A stretch of 64,000 nucleotides of DNA from Parasporobacterium paucivorans DSM 15970 (GCF_900141895.1 NZ_FQYT01000015.1:1-64000); one strand, 5' to 3'; positions 27,347 to 37,334 are shown, counted from the first letter of the stretch. Notes: generated from the letters alone by a model not told the origin. Translations and numbers: made by a program.

Positions 27347-29257
27347 TCAACGGGATCCCCTCCGGCCATTCGTACGTCCTTCACTTTTTACCTTTGTCCT
27401 GCTCTGGTTTTTTTTACCATTCTGGACCTTCGGTTTTTGAATATTAGATTTCTTTTGAATTTCCCGCGGGCGAATCAGACATTTTTTGTCGAATCCGATC
27501 AGGTCAGCCCGGTCAGCCAATGTCAGGGCTTCCTTTACAAGATCATAGTTCTTTGGATTCCTGTACTGAATCAGTGCCCTCTGCATCGCCTTTTCATGGG
27601 ATGAAAAGGGAACATAAACCGGCTGCATCGTTCGTGGATCCAAACCTGTGTAATACATACAGGTGGACATGGTGCCGGGTGTAGGATAAAAGTCCTGAAC
27701 CTGCTCGGGCATATACCCTAAATCCCTCAGATATTCAGCCAGAGCAACGGCCTCCTTCCATGTGGATCCCGGATGTGAGGAGATCAGGTACGGAACCACA
27801 AACTGATTCTTCCCTAATTTTTCATTAGTTTTCTTGAACTTTCTAATAAATTCCTCATATACTGAATGTTTCGGTTTCCCCATGTAGGACAGCACCTTGT
27901 CGCTGATATGTTCCGGTGCCACCTTCAGCTGGCCGCTTACATGATGTTCACATAACTCGTTCATGAAAGTATCATCTTTATCATTCACCAGGTAGTCAAA
28001 CCGGATTCCGGAACGGATAAATACCTTCTTGACTTTCGGGATTTCCCGCAACTTCCGTAACAGGGAAAGATAGTCCTTATGGTCTGTCCGCAGATTTGCG
28101 CAAGGGGATGGATACAGGCATTGTTTATCTACACATGCCCCTTTCTTCAGCTGTTTTTCACAGGCCGGATGACGGAAATTGGCTGTAGGACCACCCACAT
28201 CATGGATATATCCTTTAAAATCCTTATCTTCTGTTAAAAGTCTTGCTTCCTCCATTATGGATTCATGACTCCGAGTCTGAATGATTCTTCCCTGGTGAAA
28301 GGTAAGCGCACAGAAATTGCAGCCGCCGAAGCAGCCCCTGTTGCTGACCAGGCTGAACTTCAATTCATTAAAAGCAGGTATTCCACCCAGTTTTTCATAT
28401 GAAGGATGGTATGCCCTCATAAACGGAAGGGAATACACCCAGTCCATTTTCTGTTGGTCAAGCGGTTTAGCCGGAGGATTCTGGACGATATACTCGTCCT
28501 CTTTGTACTGTTCCACCAGCCTTTTGCCGGAGTATGGATCTGTATTCCTGTATTGGATCAGGAAACTTCTGGCGAACTCTTCTTTGCTCTCCCGGATGGC
28601 CTGGAAGGATGGAAGCACAACTGCATCATATACGGACGACAGATCCTTAGCCTTATATACGGTTCCATTTATAAAGGTAATATCACGGATGGAAAGACCG
28701 CTGTCTAACGAATCTGCAATCTCCACAATGGAATCTTCCCCCATGCCATAGGAAATAAGATCGGCTTTTGAATCGATCAGGATCGAATGCTTCACCTTGT
28801 TGCTCCAATAATCGTAATGCCCCATTCTTCTAAGGCTGGCCTCAATGCCTCCGATTATAATCGGAGTGTTTTTATAGGCTTTACGTATTAAACTGCAATA
28901 AACCACCGTTGCCCGGTCAGGCCGCTTGCCCATTTCTCCGCCCGGCGTATAGGCATCCTGTTTTCTTTTCTTTTTTGCAACCGTATAATGATTGACCATT
29001 GTATCCATGTTTCCAGCCGAAACCAAAAATCCCAGCCGGGGTTTCCCGAGGATGGCAATACTGGTACTGTCATTCCAATCCGGTTGGGAAATTATTCCCA
29101 CTTTATATCCGTGCCTTTCCAGAACCCTGCTTATGATGGCGGGTCCAAAGGAATGGTGGTCAACATATGCGTCTCCTGTAACATATACAAAATCGCACTG
29201 TTCCCATCCACGTTTTTCCATGTCGTCTCTGTTTATTGGTAAAAAATCATTATTCAT
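27347..29257 (-). CDS. ygiQ: YgiQ family radical SAM protein
   Basis: A 636-residue radical SAM enzyme. The [4Fe-4S] cluster motif is in [10 protein letters not shown] (CX3CX2C), with an N-terminal B12-binding-like Rossmann region (about 20-120), a second Cys-rich segment ([18 protein letters not shown]) and a basic C-terminal tail rich in Lys and Arg (about 600-636). The family's reaction is unknown. The gene follows the membrane protein at 29261 by 3 bases. Confidence 0.94.
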   Translation of the reverse strand: MNNDFLPINRDDMEKRGWEQCDFVYVTGDAYVDHHSFGPAIISRVLERHGYKVGIISQPDWNDSTSIAILGKPRLGFLVSAGNMDTMVNHYTVAKKKRKQDAYTPGGEMGKRPDRATVVYCSLIRKAYKNTPIIIGGIEASLRRMGHYDYWSNKVKHSILIDSKADLISYGMGEDSIVEIADSLDSGLSIRDITFINGTVYKAKDLSSVYDAVVLPSFQAIRESKEEFARSFLIQYRNTDPYSGKRLVEQYKEDEYIVQNPPAKPLDQQKMDWVYSLPFMRAYHPSYEKLGGIPAFNELKFSLVSNRGCFGGCNFCALTFHQGRIIQTRSHESIMEEARLLTEDKDFKGYIHDVGGPTANFRHPACEKQLKKGACVDKQCLYPSPCANLRTDHKDYLSLLRKLREIPKVKKVFIRSGIRFDYLVNDKDDTFMNELCEHHVSGQLKVAPEHISDKVLSYMGKPKHSVYEEFIRKFKKTNEKLGKNQFVVPYLISSHPGSTWKEAVALAEYLRDLGYMPEQVQDFYPTPGTMSTCMYYTGLDPRTMQPVYVPFSSHEKAMQRALIQYRNPKNYDLVKEALTLADRADLIGFDKKCLIRPREIQKKSNIQKPKVQNGKKNQSRTKVKSEGRTNGRRGSR

Positions 29258-29260
29258 TCC

Positions 29261-29983
29261 TTAATTTCCTTCACTGAATGGGTTTTTCCGCAGAGCCGCC
29301 GCATGCAGGAATGGATATTCTTCCTGCAGATATCCCATATATTTTATCCATTCAAGTATCAGCGCCGAGTATGCCCTTTTTATATCATTTTCTATGTGGG
29401 CAATATCCGCTTCCCCGAGCTCTTTACAGTCACCTCTTGTTTTAAGTTCATCATTCACGTGAAAAACCGCCCAAAGCATATCCGTAAAGGAATCATGTTC
29501 AAGGAGATTGTCATTGCCGAGCATGTCCAGCGTATAACCGCTATATTTACTCAGCACCACCGAAAGCTTCTGCAGACACTCCGCATCGGCCTGAATGTCC
29601 AACCTGACCTCTCTGGCTGACTTGACCAGAGAGGTCAGGTTTTTCCTGCTTATTTCTTTCCCCTGTATGATTTCCACAAGTTTCGCATTATTCCGGTTGA
29701 ATGCTGACATACCGGCCAGAATGGAGATTCCCGCTTCTACAAAAAAGGCACTGATGATGACGTTGATTTTTTTGACTTTTTTTCGCTTTTCCATAATGCT
29801 TAGCACCCGGTTGATAATAAGCGTTACCATGAGTACCTGAATAGGTACAAAGGCAAGGTCCTGGAGAAAATAAAATACTGTATTATCCGTCTGGTGAAAA
29901 ATCAAGTACTGAACGGAATAAATGGCGAATGACAAAGCCGACAATACAATAATCAGTATGACATTTGTTCTGTGATCCTTAAT
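29261..29983 (-). CDS. Membrane protein of unknown function, possible ATT start
   Basis: I do not recognise this family. From residue 1 at 29983 the protein is about 240 residues: two hydrophobic segments at the N-terminus (about 8-30 and 36-60), a basic EKRKKVKK turn, a third hydrophobic segment, then a soluble alpha-helical C-terminal part of about 150 residues. Start choice is odd. The only strong ribosome binding site (GGGGAGG, 29991-29997) is 7 bases before an ATT codon at 29983; ATG codons in frame (30073, 30121) lie inside the ABC transporter gene and have no site. The gene lies between an ABC exporter and ygiQ in one leftward run. Confidence 0.7.
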   Translation of the reverse strand: MKDHRTNVILIIVLSALSFAIYSVQYLIFHQTDNTVFYFLQDLAFVPIQVLMVTLIINRVLSIMEKRKKVKKINVIISAFFVEAGISILAGMSAFNRNNAKLVEIIQGKEISRKNLTSLVKSAREVRLDIQADAECLQKLSVVLSKYSGYTLDMLGNDNLLEHDSFTDMLWAVFHVNDELKTRGDCKELGEADIAHIENDIKRAYSALILEWIKYMGYLQEEYPFLHAAALRKNPFSEGN

Positions 29984-30032
29984 AAGAATTCCTCCCCCAT
30001 TATGGTTTCTTCTGATCTCTGTCCCTAAACTG

Positions 30033-31877
30033 CTAGGAGGCCTGCTCGAACTGCGAATTATACAGGTCTGCATAGAAGCCATTCTTTGCAAGGAGCTCTT
30101 CATGATTGCCCTGTTCCACAATATCCCCGTCTCTCATGACGAGAATCATATCTGCATTTCGGATGGTGGAAAGTCTGTGCGCTATAACAAAGCTGGTCCT
30201 TCCCATCATCAGATTGTCCATAGCCTTCTGTATCAGTATTTCCGTCCTTGTATCCACGGAAGATGTCGCCTCGTCCAGAATAAGAATCCTGTTGTCGGCA
30301 AGAATAGCCCTGGCAATGGTCAGGAGCTGTTTTTGTCCCTGGGAAACATTGCTTGCATCCTCGTTCAGTTCCATACAGTAGCCGCCTGGCAGGGTCTTTA
30401 TGAAATGGTGCGCATGGGCTGCCTTGGCCGCCTCAATCACTTCCGCGTCAGTCGCATCCATTCGTCCGTACCGGATGTTCTCCATGATTGTGCCCTTGAA
30501 GAGCCATGTATCCTGAAGCACCATTCCGAAGACCTCACGAAGTTCCCTGCGGTTAAATTCTTTTATATTATGTCCGTCCACAAGCACTTCGCCCTGGGTA
30601 ACATCATAGAACCTCATCAGCAATTTTACAATAGTCGTTTTTCCAGCACCTGTCGGCCCAACAATTGCAATTTTGTTTCCAGGTTTAACAGAAACACTGA
30701 AATCACGAATGATGGTCTGGTCTTCCTTATATCCAAAACGAACATTTTTGAATTCAACGGCACCTTGTATATCGTCCATGCTGACCGCATTTTCTACAAA
30801 CTGATCCTCTTCTTCCTCACTCAAAAATTCAAACACACGCTCTGAAGACGCCGCCATGGACTGAACCTGTGTCAGCACCTGTGCAATCTGCTGAATCGGC
30901 TGTGTGAAATTTCTTACATATAGGATAAAGGCCTGGATATCTCCTATAGTAATTGCACCTCTTATAGCCAGAAGTCCGCCTGAAAGGGCTACAGCCGCAT
31001 ATCCCAAGTTCCCGACAAACATCATGACCGGATGCATAAGTCCTGAGAAAAACTGGGATTTCCATGCTGAATCATATAGTACGTCATTGGTTTCATTAAA
31101 CTTTTCAATGGATTCTTTTTCTTTATTGAATACCTGGATAACCATGTGACCCGCATATGTTTCTTCCACCTGGCCATTGATATGCCCCAGGTATTCCTGC
31201 TGGGTCTTGAAAAATTTCTGCGATTTTTTCATGACAAATGCCAGAAGTCCGGCTGAAACAGGCAGGATAATGATGGCAATCAGTGTCATCAGTGGAGAAA
31301 TACTGAGCATCATAATCAGAACACCTATAATCGTGGCAGTAGATGTAATAATCTGTGTAATACTCTGATTCAGTCCCTGACCCAGTGAATCCACATCATT
31401 GGTAATTCTGGATAAAACTTCTCCGTATGTTCTGCTTTCAAAATATTTCATCGGCATACGGTTAATTTTTTCCGTGATTTCCCTGCGGAGACGGTAGCAT
31501 ATCCGCTGGGTGATACCCGTCATTATCCAGCCCTGTACAAAGCCGAATCCGGAGCTTAATATATATAATATAAGGACAGTAAAAAGGATCTTTCCTATAT
31601 ATGTAAAGTCTATTCCGCCGGTTCCCGCAATTTTATTGCCAAGGCCGGTCGCAAGGGCTGTCGTCGCCTTACCTAATATTTTAGGTCCGACTACACTGAA
31701 TACGGTGGAACATATGGCAAATACGAATACGATGAAAATAGCGATCTTATATCTTCCCATATATGCAAAGAGTTTTTTCAAGGAGCCTTTGAAGTCTTTG
31801 GCTTTCTCTACGCTCCCCATCATTCCTGGACCGAAGCCCATGGGGCCCTGGCGTTTTGGCTGGGATTCATTACTCAT
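30033..31877 (-). CDS. ABC exporter half-transporter, subunit with consensus Walker B
   Basis: The 614-residue protein has six transmembrane helices (about 45-330) and a C-terminal nucleotide-binding domain with Walker A GPTGAGKTT, Walker B LILDEATSSVD with the catalytic Glu, and a degenerate signature NVSQGQ in place of LSGGQ. Together with the partner encoded upstream it would form a heterodimeric multidrug or peptide exporter, with one full and one degenerate ATP site. It overlaps the partner gene by 8 bases. Confidence 0.94.
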   Translation of the reverse strand: MSNESQPKRQGPMGFGPGMMGSVEKAKDFKGSLKKLFAYMGRYKIAIFIVFVFAICSTVFSVVGPKILGKATTALATGLGNKIAGTGGIDFTYIGKILFTVLILYILSSGFGFVQGWIMTGITQRICYRLRREITEKINRMPMKYFESRTYGEVLSRITNDVDSLGQGLNQSITQIITSTATIIGVLIMMLSISPLMTLIAIIILPVSAGLLAFVMKKSQKFFKTQQEYLGHINGQVEETYAGHMVIQVFNKEKESIEKFNETNDVLYDSAWKSQFFSGLMHPVMMFVGNLGYAAVALSGGLLAIRGAITIGDIQAFILYVRNFTQPIQQIAQVLTQVQSMAASSERVFEFLSEEEEDQFVENAVSMDDIQGAVEFKNVRFGYKEDQTIIRDFSVSVKPGNKIAIVGPTGAGKTTIVKLLMRFYDVTQGEVLVDGHNIKEFNRRELREVFGMVLQDTWLFKGTIMENIRYGRMDATDAEVIEAAKAAHAHHFIKTLPGGYCMELNEDASNVSQGQKQLLTIARAILADNRILILDEATSSVDTRTEILIQKAMDNLMMGRTSFVIAHRLSTIRNADMILVMRDGDIVEQGNHEELLAKNGFYADLYNSQFEQAS

Positions 31878-34197
31878 GGATAGCTTCCTCCTTTCTTTCT
31901 TCCATCATGTCCAATTCCTTTTCAGACAGCTGGGATGTCGCGATTTCCTGATAAACTTCACATCTGAGCAGAAGCTCGCCATGAGTGCCTTTATCCACAA
32001 TCCGGCCGTCATCCAGCACCAGAATCTGGTCGGCATGTAAAATCGTACTGATGCGCTGCGCTACAATGATCACCGTACTTCCCTGCAGCTGCTCCTTCAA
32101 TGCCTTCCTCAGGGCCGAATCCGTTTTCAAATCCAGGGCAGAAAAGCTGTCATCAAATATGAAAATCCGCGGCTTTTTGGCTATCGCACGGGCGATGGAA
32201 AGACGCTGCTTCTGGCCTCCTGAAACATTTGAGCCTCCCTGGGCAATGCTGCTTTCGTACTTATCATTTTTTTCCTCGATGAAGTCCACAGCCTGGGCTA
32301 TCTGGGCAGCCTCCCTGATTTCTTCATCCGTCGCATTTCTGTTTCCAAACCTTAAGTTGGAAGCGATTGTCCCATAAAAGAGAATTCCCTTTTGGGGGAC
32401 ATATCCGATCTCGTCCCTTAGATCTTTCAAAGAAAGATCTCTTATGTCAACACCATCCATCTTGATCGATCCTGCAGTTACATCATACAATCTCGGTATC
32501 AGGCTTATCAGGGTTGTTTTTCCGCTTCCCGTGCTGCCGATAATTGCGGTTGTCTTACCGGGTTCTGCTGTAAAGTCAATATCATCCAGAGCATTTTCCT
32601 CCGCTTTTGGATAGCAGAAGTCAACATGTTCAAAAGTTATCACACCCTTTGGTTCATTTATTTTCAAAGGGTTCTTAATTTCCACAATGGTATTCTCCGT
32701 GCGCACCACTTCATCGATACGTTCCGCGGATACTGCCGCACGTGGAAGCATGATTGACATAAATGTCAGCATTAAAAACGACATGATTATCATCATTGCA
32801 TAGGTAATAAATGCCGTCATGGTACCGACCTGCATCACTCCCGCATCTATACGGTGTGCTCCTACCCAGACGATCAATATCGTCAGGCCGTACATAATCA
32901 GCATCATGCCCGGCATCATGAATGTCATCACCCTGTTTGTAAAAAGCATAGTTTTTGTCAGGGCTCTGTTTGCCACGTCAAAACGTTCCTCTTCCGTTTT
33001 TTCCCTGCCAAATGCCCGGATTACTGAAAGCCCGGTAAGAATCTCCCTGGCAACAAGATTGACTCCATCTACCATTTTCTGCATCATTTTGAACTTCGGC
33101 ATGGCCACGGAAACCAACACGCCTACGAAGCCGAGCATTACAAGCACAGCAAGCCCGATGACCCAACCCATTCCCGCACCAGTCTGGGTAACCTTTATGA
33201 TTCCACCGATACCCAGTATGGGGGCATATGCAATCATTCTCAGCATCATTGTGGATACCAGCTGGATCTGCTGAATATCATTGGTGCTTCTCGTGATGAG
33301 GGATGCTGTAGAAAAGTTATCCATCTCTGCATTGGAAAAGCCTATAACCTTGGTGAATATATTCTTCCTCAGATTCATGCCGACTCCGGCACCTACCTTT
33401 GCTGCAAAAAAACCGACCACAACCGTCGTCAGCCCCATTATCAGCGCAAGACCAATCATTTTCAATCCGGCCTTCCACAGATAGGCTATCTGAATCGCAT
33501 CCACGTCAATTCCTGCCTCACTGGAAGCCTGTACAGCAAACGCAACTCCCATCGAGGATGCCAGAGAACTTCCCATGGCATCTATTGTTTTTTCCAGTGT
33601 GCCACGCATGGCGAGCACATTGTCCTTAGACATGATGCCCGTATCCAGCATATGTTTAAAGATTTCCCTTACATCCACACAGAGTACTTCGACAGGATTT
33701 CCATTCGCATCATCCTCGATCCGTGTAAAAGTCTTAAGGTCCATCCCGATCATCTGGCCGATTTGCTGAACTGTCATATCATCGAATGCATTTTTTTCCT
33801 TACCCATCTGGGCTGCCATCATTCTCTTGAAGGATGTTTCATTCACCGCAGACATCTGATAGTCCATAATCAGGGCAGTGGACAGCTCGGTATCCAGTTT
33901 GTCGAGAGCTGCTTTATCGGTAACGTTCAGCCGGTATATATCTCCGTCTTTATCATAGCTTTCCCGCCAGATGGCTGTTTCCTTATCTGACATGAACAAT
34001 TCGGCCATTTCATACGACTCGCTTGTTATCGCTTCCGGCACCACGTGCTCGACCCCGCTGTCTTGAATTCCCACGTCTATTATTTTGGATGTATATCCAG
34101 GCAGCGACAGGTCGCACCATGCCTGGACAACAAGCAGCACCAGTATAATAATCAGCATTTTCCAATAGGGAATTAGGTTTTTAAATATTTTGCCCAT
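31870..34197 (-). CDS. ABC exporter half-transporter with degenerate Walker B and large extracellular insert
   Basis: A 775-residue half-transporter, about 190 residues longer than usual. The extra length is an insert (about residues 46-236) between the first and second transmembrane helices, which should be extracellular. The nucleotide-binding domain has Walker A GSTGSGKTT, a canonical signature NVSGGQ and Walker B IFIFDDSFSALD with Asp replacing the catalytic Glu. The degenerate Walker B here and the altered signature in the partner would meet at the same ATP site, as in other heterodimeric exporters. Its ATG at 34197 lies inside the end of the MarR gene (17-base overlap). Confidence 0.93.
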   Translation of the reverse strand: MGKIFKNLIPYWKMLIIILVLLVVQAWCDLSLPGYTSKIIDVGIQDSGVEHVVPEAITSESYEMAELFMSDKETAIWRESYDKDGDIYRLNVTDKAALDKLDTELSTALIMDYQMSAVNETSFKRMMAAQMGKEKNAFDDMTVQQIGQMIGMDLKTFTRIEDDANGNPVEVLCVDVREIFKHMLDTGIMSKDNVLAMRGTLEKTIDAMGSSLASSMGVAFAVQASSEAGIDVDAIQIAYLWKAGLKMIGLALIMGLTTVVVGFFAAKVGAGVGMNLRKNIFTKVIGFSNAEMDNFSTASLITRSTNDIQQIQLVSTMMLRMIAYAPILGIGGIIKVTQTGAGMGWVIGLAVLVMLGFVGVLVSVAMPKFKMMQKMVDGVNLVAREILTGLSVIRAFGREKTEEERFDVANRALTKTMLFTNRVMTFMMPGMMLIMYGLTILIVWVGAHRIDAGVMQVGTMTAFITYAMMIIMSFLMLTFMSIMLPRAAVSAERIDEVVRTENTIVEIKNPLKINEPKGVITFEHVDFCYPKAEENALDDIDFTAEPGKTTAIIGSTGSGKTTLISLIPRLYDVTAGSIKMDGVDIRDLSLKDLRDEIGYVPQKGILFYGTIASNLRFGNRNATDEEIREAAQIAQAVDFIEEKNDKYESSIAQGGSNVSGGQKQRLSIARAIAKKPRIFIFDDSFSALDLKTDSALRKALKEQLQGSTVIIVAQRISTILHADQILVLDDGRIVDKGTHGELLLRCEVYQEIATSQLSEKELDMMEERKEEAIHE

Positions 34198-34669
34198 TAT
34201 CTGTGTTTTCCTTCCTGTCATTGTTTTTCCGAAGTTCAAGTTCTTCCTTTGACACTTCGTATAATTGTTTCAGATGGTAATTCAGCTTCTCCATGTTTTC
34301 AGAACCGACTTTGTCCATGACAGCACTAGAAAAATCTTCCATGATGTTTTCCATCTGCATAAGCATCTCTTCTCCCTCAGCGGTGAGCTCCACAAAGACA
34401 TTTCTGCGATCATTCTCATCAATCGCCCTTATGACGAATTCCTTTTGCTCCAGTGACCGTATGGTCCTGGACACTGCGGGTGCCGCCACATCAAGACGTT
34501 CCGCAAGCATGCATATTCTTACGCCCTTATCCATATTCTCCCAACTGCATTGCTTGATTGTCTTAAGCGTTCCAAATTCGCAGTGGGTGATATTGGGCAT
34601 AAGTGATGAGATATTCAGTTTTCGAAACGAATGCAGAATTTCAAAGTGAGTGTTTCGCATTTCATTCAA
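34181..34669 (-). CDS. MarR family transcriptional regulator
   Basis: A 162-residue winged-helix regulator with the MarR layout: recognition segment RLDVAAPAVSRTIRSLEQKEFVIRA-like (split here as RLDVAAPAVSRTI and RSLEQKEFVIR), wing IDENDRRNVFVELT and C-terminal dimerisation helices. The start is probably a TTG at 34669, 8 bases after AGGAGG; the first ATG (34660) is too far. It is the first gene before the two ABC half-transporters and has an inverted repeat over its start site, so it likely represses its own operon. Confidence 0.93.
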   Translation of the reverse strand: MNEMRNTHFEILHSFRKLNISSLMPNITHCEFGTLKTIKQCSWENMDKGVRICMLAERLDVAAPAVSRTIRSLEQKEFVIRAIDENDRRNVFVELTAEGEEMLMQMENIMEDFSSAVMDKVGSENMEKLNYHLKQLYEVSKEELELRKNNDRKENTDNGQNI

Positions 34670-34690
34670 CTAATATGCCTCCTAATTTTT

Positions 34691-34723
34691 ATTTAACAAC
34701 GTTATTTAATTGCAGTGTTAAAT
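34691..34723. promoter_or_regulatory. Operator-like inverted repeat of the marR operon
   Basis: Perfect 8-bp arms ATTTAACA (34691-34698) and TGTTAAAT (34716-34723) with a 17-base spacer. The repeat begins right at the -10 box and covers the start site, the position expected for a repressor. Assignment to the adjacent MarR protein is inference. Confidence 0.55.
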
Positions 34724-34752
34724 ATATTACCATCGGATATCATGAATGTCAA
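34724..34752 (-). promoter_or_regulatory. Promoter of the marR-ABC operon
   Basis: Minus-strand TTGACA (34747-34752), 17 bases, TAATAT (34724-34729). It probably drives marR, both ABC genes and, with no terminator visible, the genes down to ybaK. Confidence 0.8.
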
Positions 34753-34800
34753 GCTGTTGTGCCATTTAGAAACCGGTCTCTAAAGGCTGGTCGCATATCT

Positions 34801-35604
34801 TTATCCTTCTATTAGATCCTTCTGGTCAAATAAAAACATCGTCCCATACAACAGCAGTCCCACCGCTGCTATATTAATCACAAAAAACAGAATGCTCATA
34901 TTTTTTTGCAATATTTCGTTTGGCAAAAAATATTTCAACGGAGTCAGATATCTGACTGCGCTTCCCTTTTCAAACATATCAGACACAACCCCAATTATAA
35001 ATGTTGCAAGAAACATTATATTCCCTGCCAGCATTCCGATTCCGTTTCTCTTACTAAAGGCTGCCAGAAAAGCACCAGCCGTGAGATACAAAATACCTGT
35101 CAGAAAAGCTGTTGTTCCAAAAAGAATAATCGGACCCCCTATATCTCCGTCCAGATTCAGACTTGCAATGGCAAACATGGAAAGTACCGCGTGTATGATG
35201 CAGAATACAGCCAGAAAGATTGCGCCGGAAAGCAATTTATATCCAACTACATGACTCCGGCTGCGGGGCTTTGTAAAGATAAATTCATATGTCCTGTCGG
35301 ATGTTTCACGGCTGATAGCAGCACCGCCCATATGGATGGCATATATTGATACACAAACCAGCACGTAAAAGTGTAAAACGGAATAGTATCCTCCCAGGGA
35401 GCTCACGTCCAGATTTACAACTCCAAAAACGGCCAGAATTATCCTGGGAAAACGACCCATTAATTCCACAACATCCACACTGGCGGAACTGCCCGCAATT
35501 CCCGTAAACTTAGTCAATCCGGCGAAGTCTATAAAAATCAGTCCTAGTATCCAGAAAGTGAACACCTTAATTCCACTTCGAAGCTCTTTTTTCAGTATAT
35601 TCAT
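34801..35604 (-). CDS. ABC-2 type permease (second of two)
   Basis: The 267-residue membrane protein has six hydrophobic segments and begins MNILKKELRSGIKVF, the short cytoplasmic helix usual for ABC-2 permeases of the BcrB/YhcI kind; the SGAIFLAVFCIIHAV region is typical. It pairs with the permease at 35619 and the ATPase at 36430. Start at 35604 follows GGAGAG at about 7 bases. Substrate unknown; antibiotic or lipid export is common in the family. Confidence 0.88.
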   Translation of the reverse strand: MNILKKELRSGIKVFTFWILGLIFIDFAGLTKFTGIAGSSASVDVVELMGRFPRIILAVFGVVNLDVSSLGGYYSVLHFYVLVCVSIYAIHMGGAAISRETSDRTYEFIFTKPRSRSHVVGYKLLSGAIFLAVFCIIHAVLSMFAIASLNLDGDIGGPIILFGTTAFLTGILYLTAGAFLAAFSKRNGIGMLAGNIMFLATFIIGVVSDMFEKGSAVRYLTPLKYFLPNEILQKNMSILFFVINIAAVGLLLYGTMFLFDQKDLIEG

Positions 35605-35618
35605 CCCCTGCTCTCCTT

Positions 35619-36419
35619 TCAGACAGCCTGTGCATCCCTTTTGCAATAACCATGGCATGCTGCCAAAATACAGGCGACGGTTATGACACCTGCGACTGCT
35701 GCATATCTAATTTCAAATCCTCCGCTTCCATACACCGACTCTGGATTAAAATACTTCAAAGGTGCAATATACCTCATTTTCTCCTCCCCCGTAATCCCAT
35801 GCATGGATGTCAGGATAAATGATGCAAATCCTGCTGCGATTGCAATTCCTGAAACACTGCGCACCTTTTTCACATAGATGCCGCACAATGACCCCACCCC
35901 GATGAACATCAGCTGTGTAAAATATATACCGGAAACAGAAAGTAGAAAGCGGTGCATCCCTTCTGTCGGTTCCCCGGATTGCAAGTACAGAGGGACAGAG
36001 GATATGAAAATCAAAATCCACGAGGCTGTAACCTGGGTGGCCACTTCCAATAATTTCATTAAAAACAGCTTTCGGCGGCTGTAAGGTTTTGTCAGCAGAA
36101 AATCTGTGCATTTCCCCCTCTTTTCCCTGGAAAAAGCGGAAACAGATAAAACCATGGCCATTATTGCTCCCATAAGTACCAGGTACAGATAAGTCAGTTT
36201 GAAGAATTCACCAAAACCGGACATGGATGATATATCAAATCCAAATGCATTTAAAAAAACATCCGGCATGGACCGGAATATTTCCTCTACATCAATCATG
36301 CTGTCGGAGAATATAGGATAGACACCTGATTGCAGAAAAGCAAACAGGAGGATGGTGGCTGCCGTCCATATAAGGGCTGTTTTCCATTGCTGTCTCAATT
36401 CAAATAAATATACGTTCAA
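35619..36419 (-). CDS. ABC-2 type permease (first of two)
   Basis: A membrane protein of about 266 residues with six hydrophobic segments and the conserved FSREKRGKCTDFLLTKPYSR stretch in the first cytoplasmic loop. I place the start at a TTG (36419), 6 bases after AGGGGG. The ATG at 36437 lies inside the last codons of the ATPase gene and has no ribosome binding site, but cannot be excluded. It would form the membrane channel with the permease at 34801. Confidence 0.87.
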   Translation of the reverse strand: MNVYLFELRQQWKTALIWTAATILLFAFLQSGVYPIFSDSMIDVEEIFRSMPDVFLNAFGFDISSMSGFGEFFKLTYLYLVLMGAIMAMVLSVSAFSREKRGKCTDFLLTKPYSRRKLFLMKLLEVATQVTASWILIFISSVPLYLQSGEPTEGMHRFLLSVSGIYFTQLMFIGVGSLCGIYVKKVRSVSGIAIAAGFASFILTSMHGITGEEKMRYIAPLKYFNPESVYGSGGFEIRYAAVAGVITVACILAACHGYCKRDAQAV

Positions 36420-36429
36420 TCCTGTCCCC

Positions 36430-37302
36430 CTATTCATAGTAATGCAGGAATACCTCATCAAGTGTCGGTTCGGAAATTTCCACATCCAATACAGGATATC
36501 CTGATATGGTACGGAGCAGCGTATTGCAGTCCCCTTTGAAAATGAAACTGACGATATTATCACGGATTGCAATATCCCGCGCCCCCTCCACTACAAAATC
36601 ATTTATGTTCTCTTTTACCGAAAATACTACTTTCTTATATGTATTCTTCTGAAGATCGCTTATTTTCTGGATATCGATCATTTTTCCTTCCCGGATAATC
36701 CCCACCCGACTGCAAATCCGCTGCACCTCGCTCAGTATATGGGAGGAAAAAAGAACTGTTGCTCCATTGCGGTTTTCCTTCCGGATCAGTTCAAAAAATG
36801 TCTTTTGCATAAGTGGATCCAGTCCGCTGGTCGGTTCATCCATGATTATCAGTTTTGGAGAATGAAGCAGCCCTTGGACAATCCCCACCTTTTTTTTGTT
36901 TCCCAGGCTCATATCCTCTATTTTTCTGCTGAGATCCAGCTCCAGAAGGCCAGCCAGCTCTTGTATTTTGTCCGTGCAGTCCCTTTTATAGAAGCTTGCA
37001 GAATACCGGAGAAGGTCGATTGCTTTCATGTTTTCATAATAAAAAACCTCTCCCGGCAGATAGCCTACCTGTTCAAGTATTTTCGTCTTATCCCTGTGAC
37101 AGTCCAGACCAAACACCGTGGCCTCCCCTTCTGTTTTATAAATCAGGGAAAGCAGGGTTCGGATGAGGGTGGATTTGCCTGCGCCATTGGGCCCGATCAG
37201 TCCGAATATCTCTCCCTCATATACTGAAAGGTCCACGTCCAAAATCCCCCTGGACTTTCCATAAAATTTCGTAAGCTTATGAGTCTCAATCACTGTGTTC
37301 AT
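36430..37302 (-). CDS. ABC transporter ATP-binding protein
   Basis: The 290-residue ATPase has Walker A GPNGAGKST, signature SLGNKKKVGIVQGL (a divergent LSGGQ, common in the BcrA type), Walker B LIIMDEPTSGLDP and a C-terminal extension of about 75 residues. It drives the two ABC-2 permeases encoded directly downstream. GGAGG lies 7 bases before 37302. There is little room for a promoter between it and the hsp20 terminator. Confidence 0.93.
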   Translation of the reverse strand: MNTVIETHKLTKFYGKSRGILDVDLSVYEGEIFGLIGPNGAGKSTLIRTLLSLIYKTEGEATVFGLDCHRDKTKILEQVGYLPGEVFYYENMKAIDLLRYSASFYKRDCTDKIQELAGLLELDLSRKIEDMSLGNKKKVGIVQGLLHSPKLIIMDEPTSGLDPLMQKTFFELIRKENRNGATVLFSSHILSEVQRICSRVGIIREGKMIDIQKISDLQKNTYKKVVFSVKENINDFVVEGARDIAIRDNIVSFIFKGDCNTLLRTISGYPVLDVEISEPTLDEVFLHYYE

Positions 37303-37334
37303 TAAATTTCCTCCAGCTCGGGTTTTTCTCCTGA

